NCBI RefSeq assembly: GCF_019320115.1
Contig: NC_089598.1
Coordinates: 26,150,657-26,214,656 of the forward strand
DNA length: 64,000 nucleotides
Direction of reading: 5' to 3'
Origin: Miscanthus floridulus
Lineage: Eukaryota; Streptophyta; Magnoliopsida; Poales; Poaceae
The notes under the pieces are model-generated. The model searched no databases. It was not told the DNA's origin and saw only the letters and a program-made list of their open reading frames with translations. Within the stretch, counting starts at the first letter, position 1; the number at the start of each line of letters is the position of its first letter. Of the stretch, positions 1-9,735 are shown one piece after another. The position numbers were made by a program, and so were the translations under genes.

Positions 1-846
1 TTTCTTGGATTTCAAATCAAGCAACTCAAAGATGGCACGTTCATAAGTCAAACCAAGTACACAAATGACATGTTGAACAAGTTTAACTTGGACAAGGCCA
101 AGCCCATCAAGACACCCATGCCAACCAATGGACATCTTGAACTTGATCAAGGAGGAAAGGACGTCAATCAAAAGGTATATCGCTCCATGATTGGATCACT
201 CCTTTACCTTTGTGCATCTAGGCCCGATATTATGCTTAGCGTGTGCATGTGTGCAAGATTTCAAGCTAATCCAAAAGAATGTCATTTGATGGCCGTTAAG
301 AGAATTTTTCGGTATTTAGTGCACACTCCTAATCTTGGCTTGTGGTATCCTAAGGGCTCCACTTTTGAGTTACTTGGCTATTCCGATTCGGATTATGCCG
401 GTTGCAAAGTAACCCGAAAGAGTACTACCGGGACTTGCCAATTTAGTGGTCGCTCCTTGGTATCATGGAGCTCTAAAAAGCAAAATTCCGTTGCTTTGTC
501 CACCGCCGAAGCCGAGTATGTGGCGGCTGGCGCTTGCTGTGCCCAACTACTTTGGATGAAGCAAACACTAAAGGACTTTGGATGTGAGTTAACCAAGATT
601 CCACTTTTGTGTGACAATGAGAGTGCCATTAAGTTGGCAAACAACCCTGTAAACCACTCTCGAACAAAGCACATAGACATCCGTCATCATTTTTTGAGAG
701 ACCACGAAGCCAAAGGAGATATCGCCATTCATCATGTGAGCACCGAAAAACAATTAGCCGATATCTTCACCAAGCCTCTAGATGAGTCAAGATTTTGTGC
801 TTTGAGGAGTAAACTAAATATCATTGATTCTCGTAACGTGGCTTGA
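1..846 (+). CDS. Ty1/copia polyprotein C-terminus: end of reverse transcriptase and RNase H
   Basis: The frame is open from base 1 to a TGA at 844-846, so this is the last 281 codons of a longer pol ORF; an internal Met at 70 is not its start. It begins with the copia RT end motif FLGFQI, passes through the conserved MIGSLLYLCASRPDIM block, and continues into RNase H. RNase H removes the RNA strand during reverse transcription. Its acidic residues are visible, numbered from the Met at 70: the SDSDYAG aspartate near 106, the AEAEY glutamate near 147, CDNE near 182, and the HIDIRHHF block near 203. No stop or frameshift occurs in the visible part, so A decayed less than copy C further right. 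The C-terminus, FTKPLDESRF followed by about 18 residues, is typical of the group. Confidence 0.93.
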   Translation, partial: FLGFQIKQLKDGTFISQTKYTNDMLNKFNLDKAKPIKTPMPTNGHLELDQGGKDVNQKVYRSMIGSLLYLCASRPDIMLSVCMCARFQANPKECHLMAVKRIFRYLVHTPNLGLWYPKGSTFELLGYSDSDYAGCKVTRKSTTGTCQFSGRSLVSWSSKKQNSVALSTAEAEYVAAGACCAQLLWMKQTLKDFGCELTKIPLLCDNESAIKLANNPVNHSRTKHIDIRHHFLRDHEAKGDIAIHHVSTEKQLADIFTKPLDESRFCALRSKLNIIDSRNVA

Positions 847-1863
847 TTCCTTGCACACACATTTTGTTTCATCTAGTTAGGCGAAAAGACTTAGAAAACA
901 TTGTGTGTCATTTTCAAAATCTATTTTTGTAATTTTCATAAGTGACTATTGCTTTGTGATGGTTGAATGAAATCTAGTCCCTTATGAAAATGTGTGTGTC
1001 CATCGTATTTTTGCCCCACATAGCAGTGTGAGTGCAGGCTGAGGGTTTTTCTGTTTCTCCTGCGTCGGAAGTCCCGACGGCCGGAAGTCCCGGCTAACGC
1101 CGGAAGTCTCGACGTAAGCCGGGAGTTCCGACGCCGAGCAGATCTGCGTTTTTTTGACCACGCCTGTTGGTTGCCCGTTTCCTTTTTACCCGGCCCGGTC
1201 ACTTATCCTCTCATTCACCCCGTCGCCCTCTTTCACCGCCGCCATCACTCCTCGCACCGCCGCCTTTGCACCATCGCCCTCGCTCCTCCCCGCTCTGCCC
1301 TGCCGGTCCTCCTGCCGGTAGTCCCGTCCGCCCCCTGTCCCGCTCCGCTCTCCACCCGTCCCTACCCCTCTCCACCGCCCTGTGCCCTTGTGTTTCCTCG
1401 GATCGGCTGTGGACTTGAAGTTGCTGTGGAGAAGATTCCCTTGGTGGAGGTGTTTGCGCTTGTGGATTGGTTCCTCGCCTGCGATTTCGTTCTTTTGCGT
1501 CTCCTCCGTTCTCGATCAAAGGTACTACCGTGGCGTCGAACCCTAACTCCAATGTACCTCTTGTTTTGCCTCTATTCTTTCTTCCTCTCTACTCCTCTAT
1601 CTCCCTTGTTTGGATGTGTGTTGTGCTTTGAAGCCTCATGAATGGGATGGTCAATTTGGGCGTCGGAGGTCCCGGTGGCCGTCCGCGGTTCTGACCGTCG
1701 GTACTCCCGACGTCAGGCCGGGACTTCCGACTGTCGGAAGTCCCGACCTTAGCCGGAACTCCCGACCCTAGGATGACCTCTCCATTCATGTTTCTTCACT
1801 TCTCAATGCTCGTTCGCGTCTCCGTGTATTGTTTCTTAGTTCCCCTTCGTATTCTTCGCAGCC
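847..1863 (+). other. Non-coding leader between pol and env-like ORF, with palindromic repeats
   Basis: About 1 kb separates pol from the env-like ORF. Two clusters of the family palindrome (GTCGGAAGTCCCGAC and variants) lie at about 1066-1141 and 1660-1772. Between them is a C-rich stretch (1200-1400) that is open in several frames on both strands but has no recognisable protein. I see no gene here. Length and position match the pol-env spacer of element C (36445-37566), which carries a different palindrome. Confidence 0.6.
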
Positions 1864-3587
1864 ATGGAGGGTGGTGGCAGTCCCTCGCGCCATCGGGAAA
1901 AGCGTTCCAAGAAGAATCAAGATCGTGCTGCTGTTCCTAAGCCGCCTGGCCGCACCAAGGCGCATTTTAAGCTTGGTGGTGCTGGTGGTTCCCACGCTGC
2001 CTGTGGCCGTGGAGTCCAGGGGTCCTCGGCTGCTGTCCCTCCTCCTGCTCCTGCCCCTGTTGGGGCTGAGCCCGTGGTTGATGAAGAAGAGGAAGCGCTG
2101 GACCGTGCCGGACGCACCCTTGCTGTTCCACCACATCGCACCCCGACTCGAGGTCCGCTAGGGACAATTCAGCTTGTTCCATTCACCGGTGTGTCGCCAA
2201 TCATGAGGGAGCCCGCCATGGCTCCAAATCCGGCTGATGGATGGACTCCTCCCCTTCCTGTGGATTATCGTCACCGGGTCAAGGACATCCGGTACCACAG
2301 GGGAAGGAACTTGTATGCTGAGGATGAGAAGGATCTCCGCCTTGAGTATCGTTTCTGGCACCCCTTTCATTATGATTTCTATGATTCCATTCTGTATCGG
2401 AAGTTTTTGAAGAAAAAGGAGCCACCGGTCCTTCAGGTGAAATGCATTGATGCATATTCTCTTGGCAAGTACAAAGAACCCGAGCTGCAGCAGATGATTA
2501 GGGATATACAATCAATGGGGCTGTCCTACCTGCTAGAGTTTCGGAAGAATTGGAACAACGAGCTGATTTGTTAGTTTTATGCTTCTTATCATCATGAGCG
2601 AGACCAGACCGGTGCTGTGGACATTATTCGTTGGACCACTGAAGGCAAGCACTATAAGGTAGACTTCGTCAATTTCTCTCGCCTTCTAGGTTTGGGTCAC
2701 AGCGACCGGACTGCCACTGAGTTGACTGAGTATGAGGATCTTGCTTTAGAGGAATACCAACACATGTATCTTGAGGGCCACAGAGCTGATGGACAGACCA
2801 CCTTTCTGAAGCCCTGCTATTATGTTCTGAACAACATCTTGAGACAGATCTTGTATCCCAAGGTCGGTGACTCCACCTTCCTTCGAGATGATTCACAGAA
2901 GGTGCTTCAGCGGTTTGGAGATGAGTTCCAGAAATTTTCCATCAGCAGATACATTTGGAACAAGATTCATGATGCTACCGAGGATCCGGTAAAGCATCTT
3001 CCCTATGCTCCGTACATCATGCATATCATTGAGCATGTATCAGGCATCCGGTTTCCCTCTGACTCTGACATAAGCTACTCAAGATATCCAACAAGACCTC
3101 CATCGTTGCTGCTAGAGAACTAAAAGAAAAAGCTGAGGCAGTCAAAGGTAAAGGGAAAGGTCCTTCGGGTTCTCGCTCTCGCCGTGGAGCTGCCACCACT
3201 GCTGCTCGCTCATCTAGTGACGAGCCCCTCTCTTTGTCCTCCTCCGGAAAGAAGCCCAACAAGTTCAAGTTTCTGATGACTTACATGTTTGGACAGTGTT
3301 GTGCTAGTGCTCAGCGTGAGCACGACATGCAAGAGAGGCTATATCGTTTGGAGCAGCACGCCGGGATTGTATCTTCTCCTCCGCCGCCGTTTGTGCCTCC
3401 TCGTGATCCGTTAGCTCTATATGATGAGGCTTGTGCGGCGTACGCAGATGATGCCACTTCTCGCCCGCATGGCAAAGGGAAAGCAACTGAAGATGATGAC
3501 GAGTATCAAGAGGAAGAAGATGATGAAGACGACGATGATGGTGAGGAAGGTGACCAAGGCGACGATGATGACTACGACGACGAGTAG
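1864..3587 (+). pseudogene. Sirevirus env-like ORF, broken by one stop and one frameshift
   Basis: An ATG at 1864 opens a basic N-terminus (KRSKK near residue 15), a Pro/Ala/Gly-rich linker, then a folded region with FWHPFHYDFYDS near 165-176. An in-frame TAG at 2572 interrupts it. The same frame continues from 2575 to 3123 with VDFVNFSRLLGLG and PYAPYIMHIIEHVSG. A frame change near 3066-3081 moves the remainder to the frame ending at 3587, with a Lys/Arg/Ser-rich stretch and a strongly acidic Asp/Glu tail. The region matches the C copy at 34848-36444 block for block. There the residue at the TAG position is Gln, so a C-to-T change is the likely cause. The family resembles the 'putative plant transposon protein' domain found 3' of pol in Sireviruses. 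I see no signal peptide or clear membrane helix, so an envelope role is unproven. Confidence 0.78.
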
Positions 3588-4165
3588 TTGGTTTCTCATG
3601 CGGCCTACCCCTTTTGGCACTTGTTGACAAAGGGGGAGTGTTAGGCTTTGATTTATTGTAATAAGTTAGTTGGTCTTTATGTTTTGGAACTTTTAAACTT
3701 TAGCGTGTATGAACTATGTCGTGTGGTGGCAACCTTATGATGGACAATTATCTATATGTGTTTGAGGGATGTTTGTAGGACAAAGTTATGGTCATCTATT
3801 TATCTAATTAGCTTCTACTTGTCTCTACTTATGATGGTGAATGAAATCTAGATGGCCATGTGTTGTTTCACATTTCTACTTTGAAATCGTGGCCATCGTA
3901 TTCTTTTTATTTGTTGAGTGAAATAACATGTCATATTGCATTCTCTTCACACTTATCTATTTGTTCACATACACTTGTTGCACCCCACGGATTGCAAAAT
4001 TTAGGGGGAGCTTTTGTCTTGATGTATGCAAATCATGTATAGATGACTCTAAATGAAATTCAAATTCTTGCATACATCAAGGGGGAGCTCTTCATAAATT
4101 TTGGGGTTCAAAAGCTTTAATTCTTTCATTCCTATAAAAGCCTAAGTTGGTTGTCATCAATTACC
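3588..4165 (+). other. 3' untranslated region of element A with repeated polypurine-like blocks
   Basis: No gene is visible. The stretch holds at least three G-run blocks resembling the true polypurine tract: AAAGGGGGAGTG near 3629, TTAGGGGGAGC near 4001 and CAAGGGGGAGC near 4079. Two near-identical phrases, GAATGAAATCTAG, occur at about 966 and 3840, flanking the env-like ORF. Multiple polypurine-like tracts are a known Sirevirus trait. Confidence 0.65.
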
Positions 4166-4179
4166 AAAAAGGGGGAGAT
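4166..4179 (+). promoter_or_regulatory. Polypurine tract of element A
   Basis: AAAAAGGGGGAGAT lies directly against the first base of the 3' LTR. This is the priming site for plus-strand DNA synthesis, and its sequence is the Sirevirus type. Elements B and C carry the same motif on the minus strand at 9722-9735 and 34216-34229. Confidence 0.88.
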
Positions 4180-4529
4180 TGAAAGTGCATTTGCCCCCTA
4201 CGTGGGTTTTGGTGTATTGATGACATCCAAATTAGGGACTAATGTGATCTTAATGAGATATGTTACAGCTATTAGTCCCGTGAAAGAATCAAAGAGTTGA
4301 TAAAGATGTAATGGTATCCCTCAATTATTCAAGTTGCAAAGGCGGACGAACTCAAAACGATCTTCAAAGGTTTTAATTTTAAGTTTGAGTTTAGGATCCA
4401 CCGCACTATTAAGAGGGATGCAAATTTAATTGGTCTGAGGAAGATAGAGTGCTCAAGCATTTAAATAAAATCTAAAGAGTGACACTCTTGCACTTCACGA
4501 GCACATAGAATAAATTTCTGTGACTGTCG

Positions 4530-4933
4530 ACGTCGGAAGTCCCGACGTAAGTCGGAACTACCGACAGTCGGAAGTCCCGACCTAAGCCAGGAGTCCCGAC
4601 ACCTGTGCTTCTGACTGGCTCGCTATCTGTGCTTGTCGGAAGTCCCGACGTTCTCCGGGAGTTCCGACCGTCGGAAGTCCCGACGTTCTCTGGGAGTTCC
4701 GACACTGACCTGACCCAAGCCGGGAGTCCTGGCATCAGAGGTGCAGACTGTCTGTTTTACTGCGCATGTCGGAAGTCCCGACGTTCGTCGGAACTACCGA
4801 CCGTCGGAAGTCCCGACGTTTGTCGGGAGTTCCGACACTGACTTGCACGCACTGACTTCTGACCTCCGTGAATAGTGTTTTCTGTTATCGTCGGAAGTCT
4901 CGAGATCTGCGTCGGAACTTCCGACGTAGATCT
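4530..4933 (+). repeat. Array of GTCGGAAGTCCCGAC-type palindromes in LTR A
   Basis: About fifteen degenerate copies of a dyad with arms GTCGG/CCGAC and core AAGTC, GAGTT or ACTTC alternate in orientation with short spacers. The last copy (4903-4933) is the most extended: its arms include AGATCT on both sides with few mismatches. It ends 24 bp before the TATA box. The same palindrome family fills the LTRs of element B. Confidence 0.85.
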
Positions 4934-4957
4934 GAACGGTTGGATTTTCACTTGGAG

Positions 4958-4965
4958 TATAAATA
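4958..4965 (+). promoter_or_regulatory. TATA box of LTR A
   Basis: TATAAATA follows the final dyad copy and precedes the putative transcript start by the expected distance; CTTCACTTCTAACC follows. The U3/R boundary is inferred, not mapped. Confidence 0.65.
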
Positions 4966-5807
4966 CTTCTCACTTCACTTCTAACCATTACGGACTCACT
5001 TACAGCGACCCACTTCGTGCTCAATAGCTCCAAGCAACTGAAAGCGCCCCTCTCCTTCCCCCTTTGCTCCAATCTTCGATTCCCTTAGGGTTTGATTGAA
5101 AGGAGAGTGGATTAAGTGAGAGCATTACTTTGGAAAGCTTGAGCACTTGATTTCTTCGTCAAGCTGGTTGATTTTGCGTCTATTACTCTTGGGGTTTTAC
5201 CCCTAGCCGGCTAGGCGTCGCCCAAGAGCTTCCATCTTGTGGAAGAGCCTCGGGAAGTTTGTATTACCCCTCGATTTCTTAGTGGAAAGCTCAAGTGACC
5301 TTTGTGGTCGCTTAGAGAGAGGCAAGGAGGTGGAAAAGACTCCGACCTTTGTGGTCACCTCAACAACGAGGACGTAGGAGCTCCTTAGTGGGGTTCCGAA
5401 CCTCGGGATAAATCTTTGTGTCCCGTGTGCTTGTTGTTGTGATTGCTAGATATTACGTGTATGTGTTTGTCTCTCTCTCTCTCTCCCAAATTTCCATTTT
5501 AGGGTTTGGACTCGATCTACGGTTTGGAGGCATTACGGCGTCAAGGGAGTGACCCAACATCTTCACCAAACCACTAGGAAGTGAGGTTGTAAGTTCATTT
5601 ATCCGCAAAGTTAAATTTGGCACTGCTTTTGTAGTTCACGTAGGCGTCGGAACTGCTGATGTTTGCGCTGGAACTTCTGACAACGTCGGGAGTTCCGACC
5701 CAAACGTCGGGACTTCCGACAGTGACTGACAGAATTGAACTTAGCCTTTGCAGTAAATTTTAGATACGCCTATTCACCCCCCCTCTAGGCATTGTTAGAT
5801 CCTTTCA

Positions 5808-5973
5808 AATTGTCACTAAGATTAATGACAATTGGGTCTGTTAGTCATAGAAGGGGGATTATGACCCACCTTCTATGACCACAGCCATATAGTCACAGAA
5901 GGGATACAATGACAAGAAAAAAGTTGTAATTGTCACAATCAGTTAGTCATAGAAGGCATAACCTCTTGTAGTG
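5808..5973. mobile_element. Terminus of a CACTA DNA transposon
   Basis: Read on the minus strand from 5973, the sequence begins CACTACAAGAGGTTATGCC, the signature end of a CACTA (En/Spm) element. Four copies of a ~12-bp subterminal motif (TAGTCATAGAAGG or its complement) lie at about 5839, 5868, 5891 and 5943, as is typical for transposase-binding sites of this superfamily. The rest of the transposon must lie left of the window, because Sirevirus A is inserted between. The 3-bp duplication would be CCT at 5974-5976 but cannot be checked. Confidence 0.8.
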
Positions 5974-7196
5974 CCTAGTCTATCCTATCCACCTCTAATC
6001 TCCCCCATTGGATGTTTTTTTATATTGTCCATCTAACGCAACTAATTGATTACTGCACATTTGACGGGTGGACCCAGCCGAGGAGGACTACAGAAATTGG
6101 GGAGACATACTTGTATGGGTTGTTGTCGATGTACGTGCTCCTTCCTCGCGCCCGTGTTCCTCAACTTGCTTCTTCATCCATGCTTGAGGACATTTCTTTA
6201 TGTTCATGCTTGGGTGTTCCTCAACTTGTTTCTTCATCCATGCTTGAGGACATTTCTTCATGTTCATGCTTTGCAACCTAACATTAACCTATTTCTCCAA
6301 AACAAAAATGTTAGTCACAAAAATCAATGTTATCATTAATCACCAAATTCACTTACATGAGAGGCATAGAAGCTCAAAGCCGTCCAACCAAATCCTAGTA
6401 AAGACCTTGCTGTCAAATCAGTCGTCGTAGCCTCTCATCCTTATGGTACTGCCACACTTAACACTATGTTGACTAATCAATCGACCAAGTCAAATTAGGT
6501 GGTTGGACCATCTAACGATGCTACAGTGATTCGATGCCCGAAACATCTCTACTACCCGTTACAATCTGCAGCAAAGCTTCTGCCCGTCTCCTAGACAAGG
6601 CAAAACAAGGACACCCATGGCAAAGCCCAAAAATTCACTCATTTAGATCATATTAGGATTTTCCCTATTTTTCTATTTTTAATTCACTTTTTGCAAAAAT
6701 AAATGGTTGGATAACTTTTTATAAAAAAATACTCATATCACTAATTGAATTGGTAGAATTTTCCTTTGTACCATTTGAATTGGTTGAATTTACTTTTTTT
6801 GTTCTTTGTAATGTTTCTTAAAAAATTATACATTTTCCATATTAGCTTGGATGGAGATAAAATTTATATAAACTTGTAGAGCTCGATGAAATCTAAAAGA
6901 TTTAATCTCATGACTTTTTATTTGAAGTTATCTTGTTACATAGCAAGTTCACATACGTATTTGTAAACCTAAACATTGTAATGATTATTTCAACACTAAG
7001 ATGTCTTCAAACAAAAAATCGATGTGAGCTACAAAGTTATTAATTTATTGAGTACTATATTTTTTACATAAATTTATTGGTGGTCATATGAAAATGTTAT
7101 ACTTTTAAGATATTCTATGCTACAAGTGGATACCTCGATGGCTATTTATTCAACCCCTATGTAGTAAATCTCATTTTATATGTTGTTGTTTGAAAG
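5974..7196. other. Non-coding AT-rich DNA flanking element B on the left
   Basis: No convincing gene. A 60-bp tandem duplication lies at 6154-6273. From about 6640 the DNA is AT-rich, with phrases such as GCTACAAAGTT that recur on the other side of element B (about 18530-18570). That suggests one pre-existing repetitive tract was split by B. Bases 7192-7196 (GAAAG) are the left target duplication of B. Confidence 0.6.
6154..6273. repeat. 60-bp tandem duplication (two copies)
   Basis: GTGTTCCTCAACTTG begins copies at 6154 and 6214; the two units differ at only a few bases. The unit is a multiple of three and open on one strand (VPQLASSSMLEDIS...), but no start, homology or codon bias supports translation. 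Confidence 0.85.
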
Positions 7197-8241
7197 TGAA
7201 AGGACCTAGGATGTCGCCTAGAGGGGGGTGAATAGGCGTTTCTGATAAATCAACACCTTTAAAAGCGGAAACGATTAGTAATAGGAGTTTCCAAAATGGA
7301 AACTCCAAATCAGAGTAATACCACCCCTCACAAGTTAGCCACAAAATATATAAAAGATACTAGATAAACCTAGGGAGCCAAACAGCGGCAACCAAAGAGT
7401 TGAATCAAAATGCACTAGTCTGTTAATGTCGGAAGTCCCGACGTTTGGGTCAGAACTTCCGACGTGTCGGAAGTCCCGACGATTGGGTCAGAACTTCTGA
7501 CGTGTCAGAAGTCCCAACAGTTTGAGTCAGAACTTCCAACGCAAACTGTCATCACTTCCAACCCCAGCGGGAAATGAACTACAAGTGCTAAAATGAACTT
7601 TGTGATGCCGATAACTTACAAACCCACTTCCTAGTGGTAAGGTAAGGTGTTGGGTCACTCTCTTGACGTTGATAAGCCACCAATCCATAGATCGAGTCCC
7701 AAACCCTAAGAAATAGCTAGAGAGAGGGAGACAACCAAATACAAGTAATTTCGAGCAAATCACAACAACAACAAGCACGCGGGAGACAAGAATTTATCCC
7801 GAGGTTCGGCAGCCCCACAAAGGAGCTCCTACGTCCTCGTTGTTGAGGTGACCACTTTGGTCGGAGTCTCTTCCACCTCCTTGCCTCACTCAAGGATACC
7901 ACAAAGGTCACTTGAGTTTCTTCACTAGAAAACAAGGGTAATACAAACTTCCCAAGGCTCTTCCACAAGATGGAAGCTCTTGGGCGACGCCTAGCCAGCT
8001 AGGGGAAAATCCCCAAGAGTAACAAATGCAAATCAAACCGGCTTGACGAAGAAATCAAGTGCTCAAGCTTGCTCAAAGTGTTTTTCTCACTCAATCCACT
8101 CTCCAATCACTCAAACCCTTTGGGAATCGAAGTTGGAAGTAAGGGAGTGAAGAGAGGGGAGCCTAGAATGCTTGGGGGCTGTTTGGCCGAGTGTTTGTCG
8201 CAATGAAATGAGTGGGCAACGGTTAGAAGTGAGGAGAGGGG

Positions 8242-8249
8242 TATTTATA
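8242..8249 (-). promoter_or_regulatory. TATA box in LTR B
   Basis: The plus strand reads GGGGTATTTATACCCC, so the minus strand carries TATAAATA inside a palindromic GGGTATAAATACCC. It lies about 26 bp downstream (in element orientation) of the longest dyad. The promoter-active copy is the right LTR, at 16842-16849. Confidence 0.65.
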
Positions 8250-8274
8250 CCCCAAGTGAAAATCGAACCGTTCA

Positions 8275-8815
8275 GATCTACGTCGGAAGTTCCGACGTAG
8301 ATCCCGGGACTTCCGACGTATGAAGAAAACACTGTTCACAATAGGTCAGAAGTCCGTGTGTGCAAGTCAGTGTCGGAACTTCTGACAAACGTCAGGACTT
8401 CCGACGGTCATCACTTCCGACGTACGTCAGGACTTTCGACGGGTACAGTTAATCAAACAGCCAACACCGCTGAGGCCGGGACTCCCGGCTTGGGTCAGGT
8501 CAGTGTCGGAACTCCCGGCGAATGTCGGAACTTCCGACGGTCGGAACTCCCAGCGAACGTCGGGACTTCCGACGTGGACAGACAGCGAGCAGTCAGAAGA
8601 ACCATCGATGCTGGGACTGCTGGCATGGGTCGGGACTTCTGACTGTCGAGACTTCCGACACACGTCGGGACTTCCGACTGTCGGGAGTTCCGACACACGT
8701 TGGGACTTCCGACGTCCACAGTCACCGCGCAGGCTGTGACTGAGAGTCAGCACTTCCGGCAAGAGTCATGACTTCCGACTATCGGGAGTTCCGGCGTACG
8801 TCGGGACTTCCGACA
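8275..8815. repeat. Dense palindrome array in LTR B
   Basis: Some twenty or more copies of GTCGGGACTTCCGAC-type dyads, in both orientations, fill this stretch. At 8275-8303 a perfect 29-base palindrome (centre at 8289, 14-base arms starting GATCTACGTCGG) stands closest to the TATA box. In the right LTR the matching palindrome (16875-16903) has lost one pair through a CG to CA change. Confidence 0.88.
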
Positions 8816-9721
8816 CCGACAGTCACAGAAAATTATTCTATGTGCTCGTGAAGTGCTAGAGTGTCTCTCTTTTGATTTAATTAATATGCTTGAGCACTCT
8901 ATCTTCCTCAGACCACCTAAACTTGCATCCCTCTTAATAGTACGGCATTCCTATGAACTCAAATTTAAAGTATAAGGAAATTAAACCTTTTGAGTTGATC
9001 TCTTTGAACCGAAGCCGTGTTTTCCAATCTTCATCAAGTGAGGGTGCCAATCATGTTGATATTGATCTTTTCACTTGAGCATAGCCATCTTGAGCACGTG
9101 ACTTGATTCCATTCATCAAATATGAATAACTCTAAATGCATCAAGTCACTTCCAATGCTTTGTCCAATATAGGTTTGATCCTCCACAACAATATGACCGT
9201 CGCAGCTTGATTAGTACCTCAACTAAATGCAAGTACTTCCTTCTTCACCCTAGCTAGGTTCTTCGGCCGCCAAGCCGTCGCTTGCCCTTCACCCTTGCTT
9301 AGTACCTCAAAGCCTTTCCTTGCTATCTTCACCATCTCAAGCCACTAAGTCACATCTTGTGTTGAATCATCCATTCATTTGTATTGTTGTCTTTTTCATT
9401 TCAATTTAGCAAGCTTCAAATATGAGACCATTCCATATGCAATCCCTCATTTCTCATTAATTAACTTTTATCGTGCTTGCTTTCACATAGATCATTGAAA
9501 TCCCACAATAAATAAGCCTTTGCATGAATTCCATTTGCATTGTTGTCTTGTGCTTGAATTAGATTGTTTATACAACAATACATCATTTTGGCTTTATACA
9601 ATTTCATCAAGTATCTGTGAGATAATCAATTTCCTGTCTAACACTTAGCAAACATGTTAGACTTTTAATCGTGTTGTCATTCAATCATCCAAAACTCACT
9701 AAAGGGCTAGATGCACTTTCA

Positions 9722-9735
9722 ATCTCCCCCTTTTT
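9722..9735 (-). promoter_or_regulatory. Polypurine tract of element B
   Basis: Minus-strand AAAAAGGGGGAGAT abuts the 3' LTR exactly as in element A. Further similar blocks follow inside the element (plus-strand CTCCCCC near 9812, 9896, 10103, 10175, 10217, 10331 and 13112). Confidence 0.85.

Larger units (their letters stand above)
1..5807 (+). mobile_element. Sirevirus-type Ty1/copia retrotransposon A (3' part)
   Basis: The window opens inside a plus-strand copia element. In order it shows the end of reverse transcriptase plus RNase H, a ~1-kb leader, an env-like ORF, a 3' region with several GGGGGAG blocks, a polypurine tract and a 1628-bp 3' LTR beginning TGAAAG and ending CTTTCA. This order, with an extra ORF after pol, is the known layout of env-carrying Sireviruses. 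The left LTR, gag, protease and integrase lie outside the window. The five bases after the LTR (AATTG, 5808-5812) should be the target duplication, but the partner cannot be seen. The element is inserted close to a CACTA transposon end. Confidence 0.9.
4180..5807 (+). repeat. 3' LTR of Sirevirus A (1628 bp)
   Basis: The LTR starts TGAAAGTGC after the polypurine tract and ends GATCCTTTCA, giving TG...CA termini with TGAAAG/CTTTCA inverted ends. It contains a dyad-repeat array (4530-4933), a TATA box (4958), and a downstream R/U5 region. Between about 5200 and 5440 that R/U5 closely matches the LTR of element B read on the minus strand. A further small dyad cluster lies near 5645-5733, and a short CT microsatellite near 5469-5487. 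Confidence 0.9.
7197..9721 (-). repeat. 3' LTR of Sirevirus B (2525 bp)
   Basis: On the plus strand it begins TGAAAGGACC and ends TGCACTTTCA. It carries small dyad clusters at 7427-7560 and a dense one at 8275-8815, a minus-strand TATA box at 8242-8249, and an R/U5 (about 7700-8060) closely related to element A. Differences from the right-hand copy include several CG to CA/TG changes in the dyads. Confidence 0.95.

Noticed and set aside
1167..1641. Overlapping ORFs in the leader of element A (83, 156 and minus-strand 113 codons)
   Set aside because: C-rich sequence open in many frames; Pro/Ser/Arg composition, no motif, and inside a known non-coding spacer.
3304..3630. Minus-strand His/Arg-rich and Ile/Val-rich ORFs
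   Set aside because: They are antisense shadows of the acidic GAT/GAN repeat tail of the env-like ORF.
8358..8762. ORFs rich in VGTSD/SELPTN words in LTR A and LTR B (also 16958-17362, 4472-5072)
   Set aside because: They are translations of the palindrome arrays.
7427..8815. Regularly repeated dyads as a possible CRISPR array
   Set aside because: Repeats are degenerate, in both orientations, irregularly spaced, inside a plant LTR, and lack unique spacers or cas genes.
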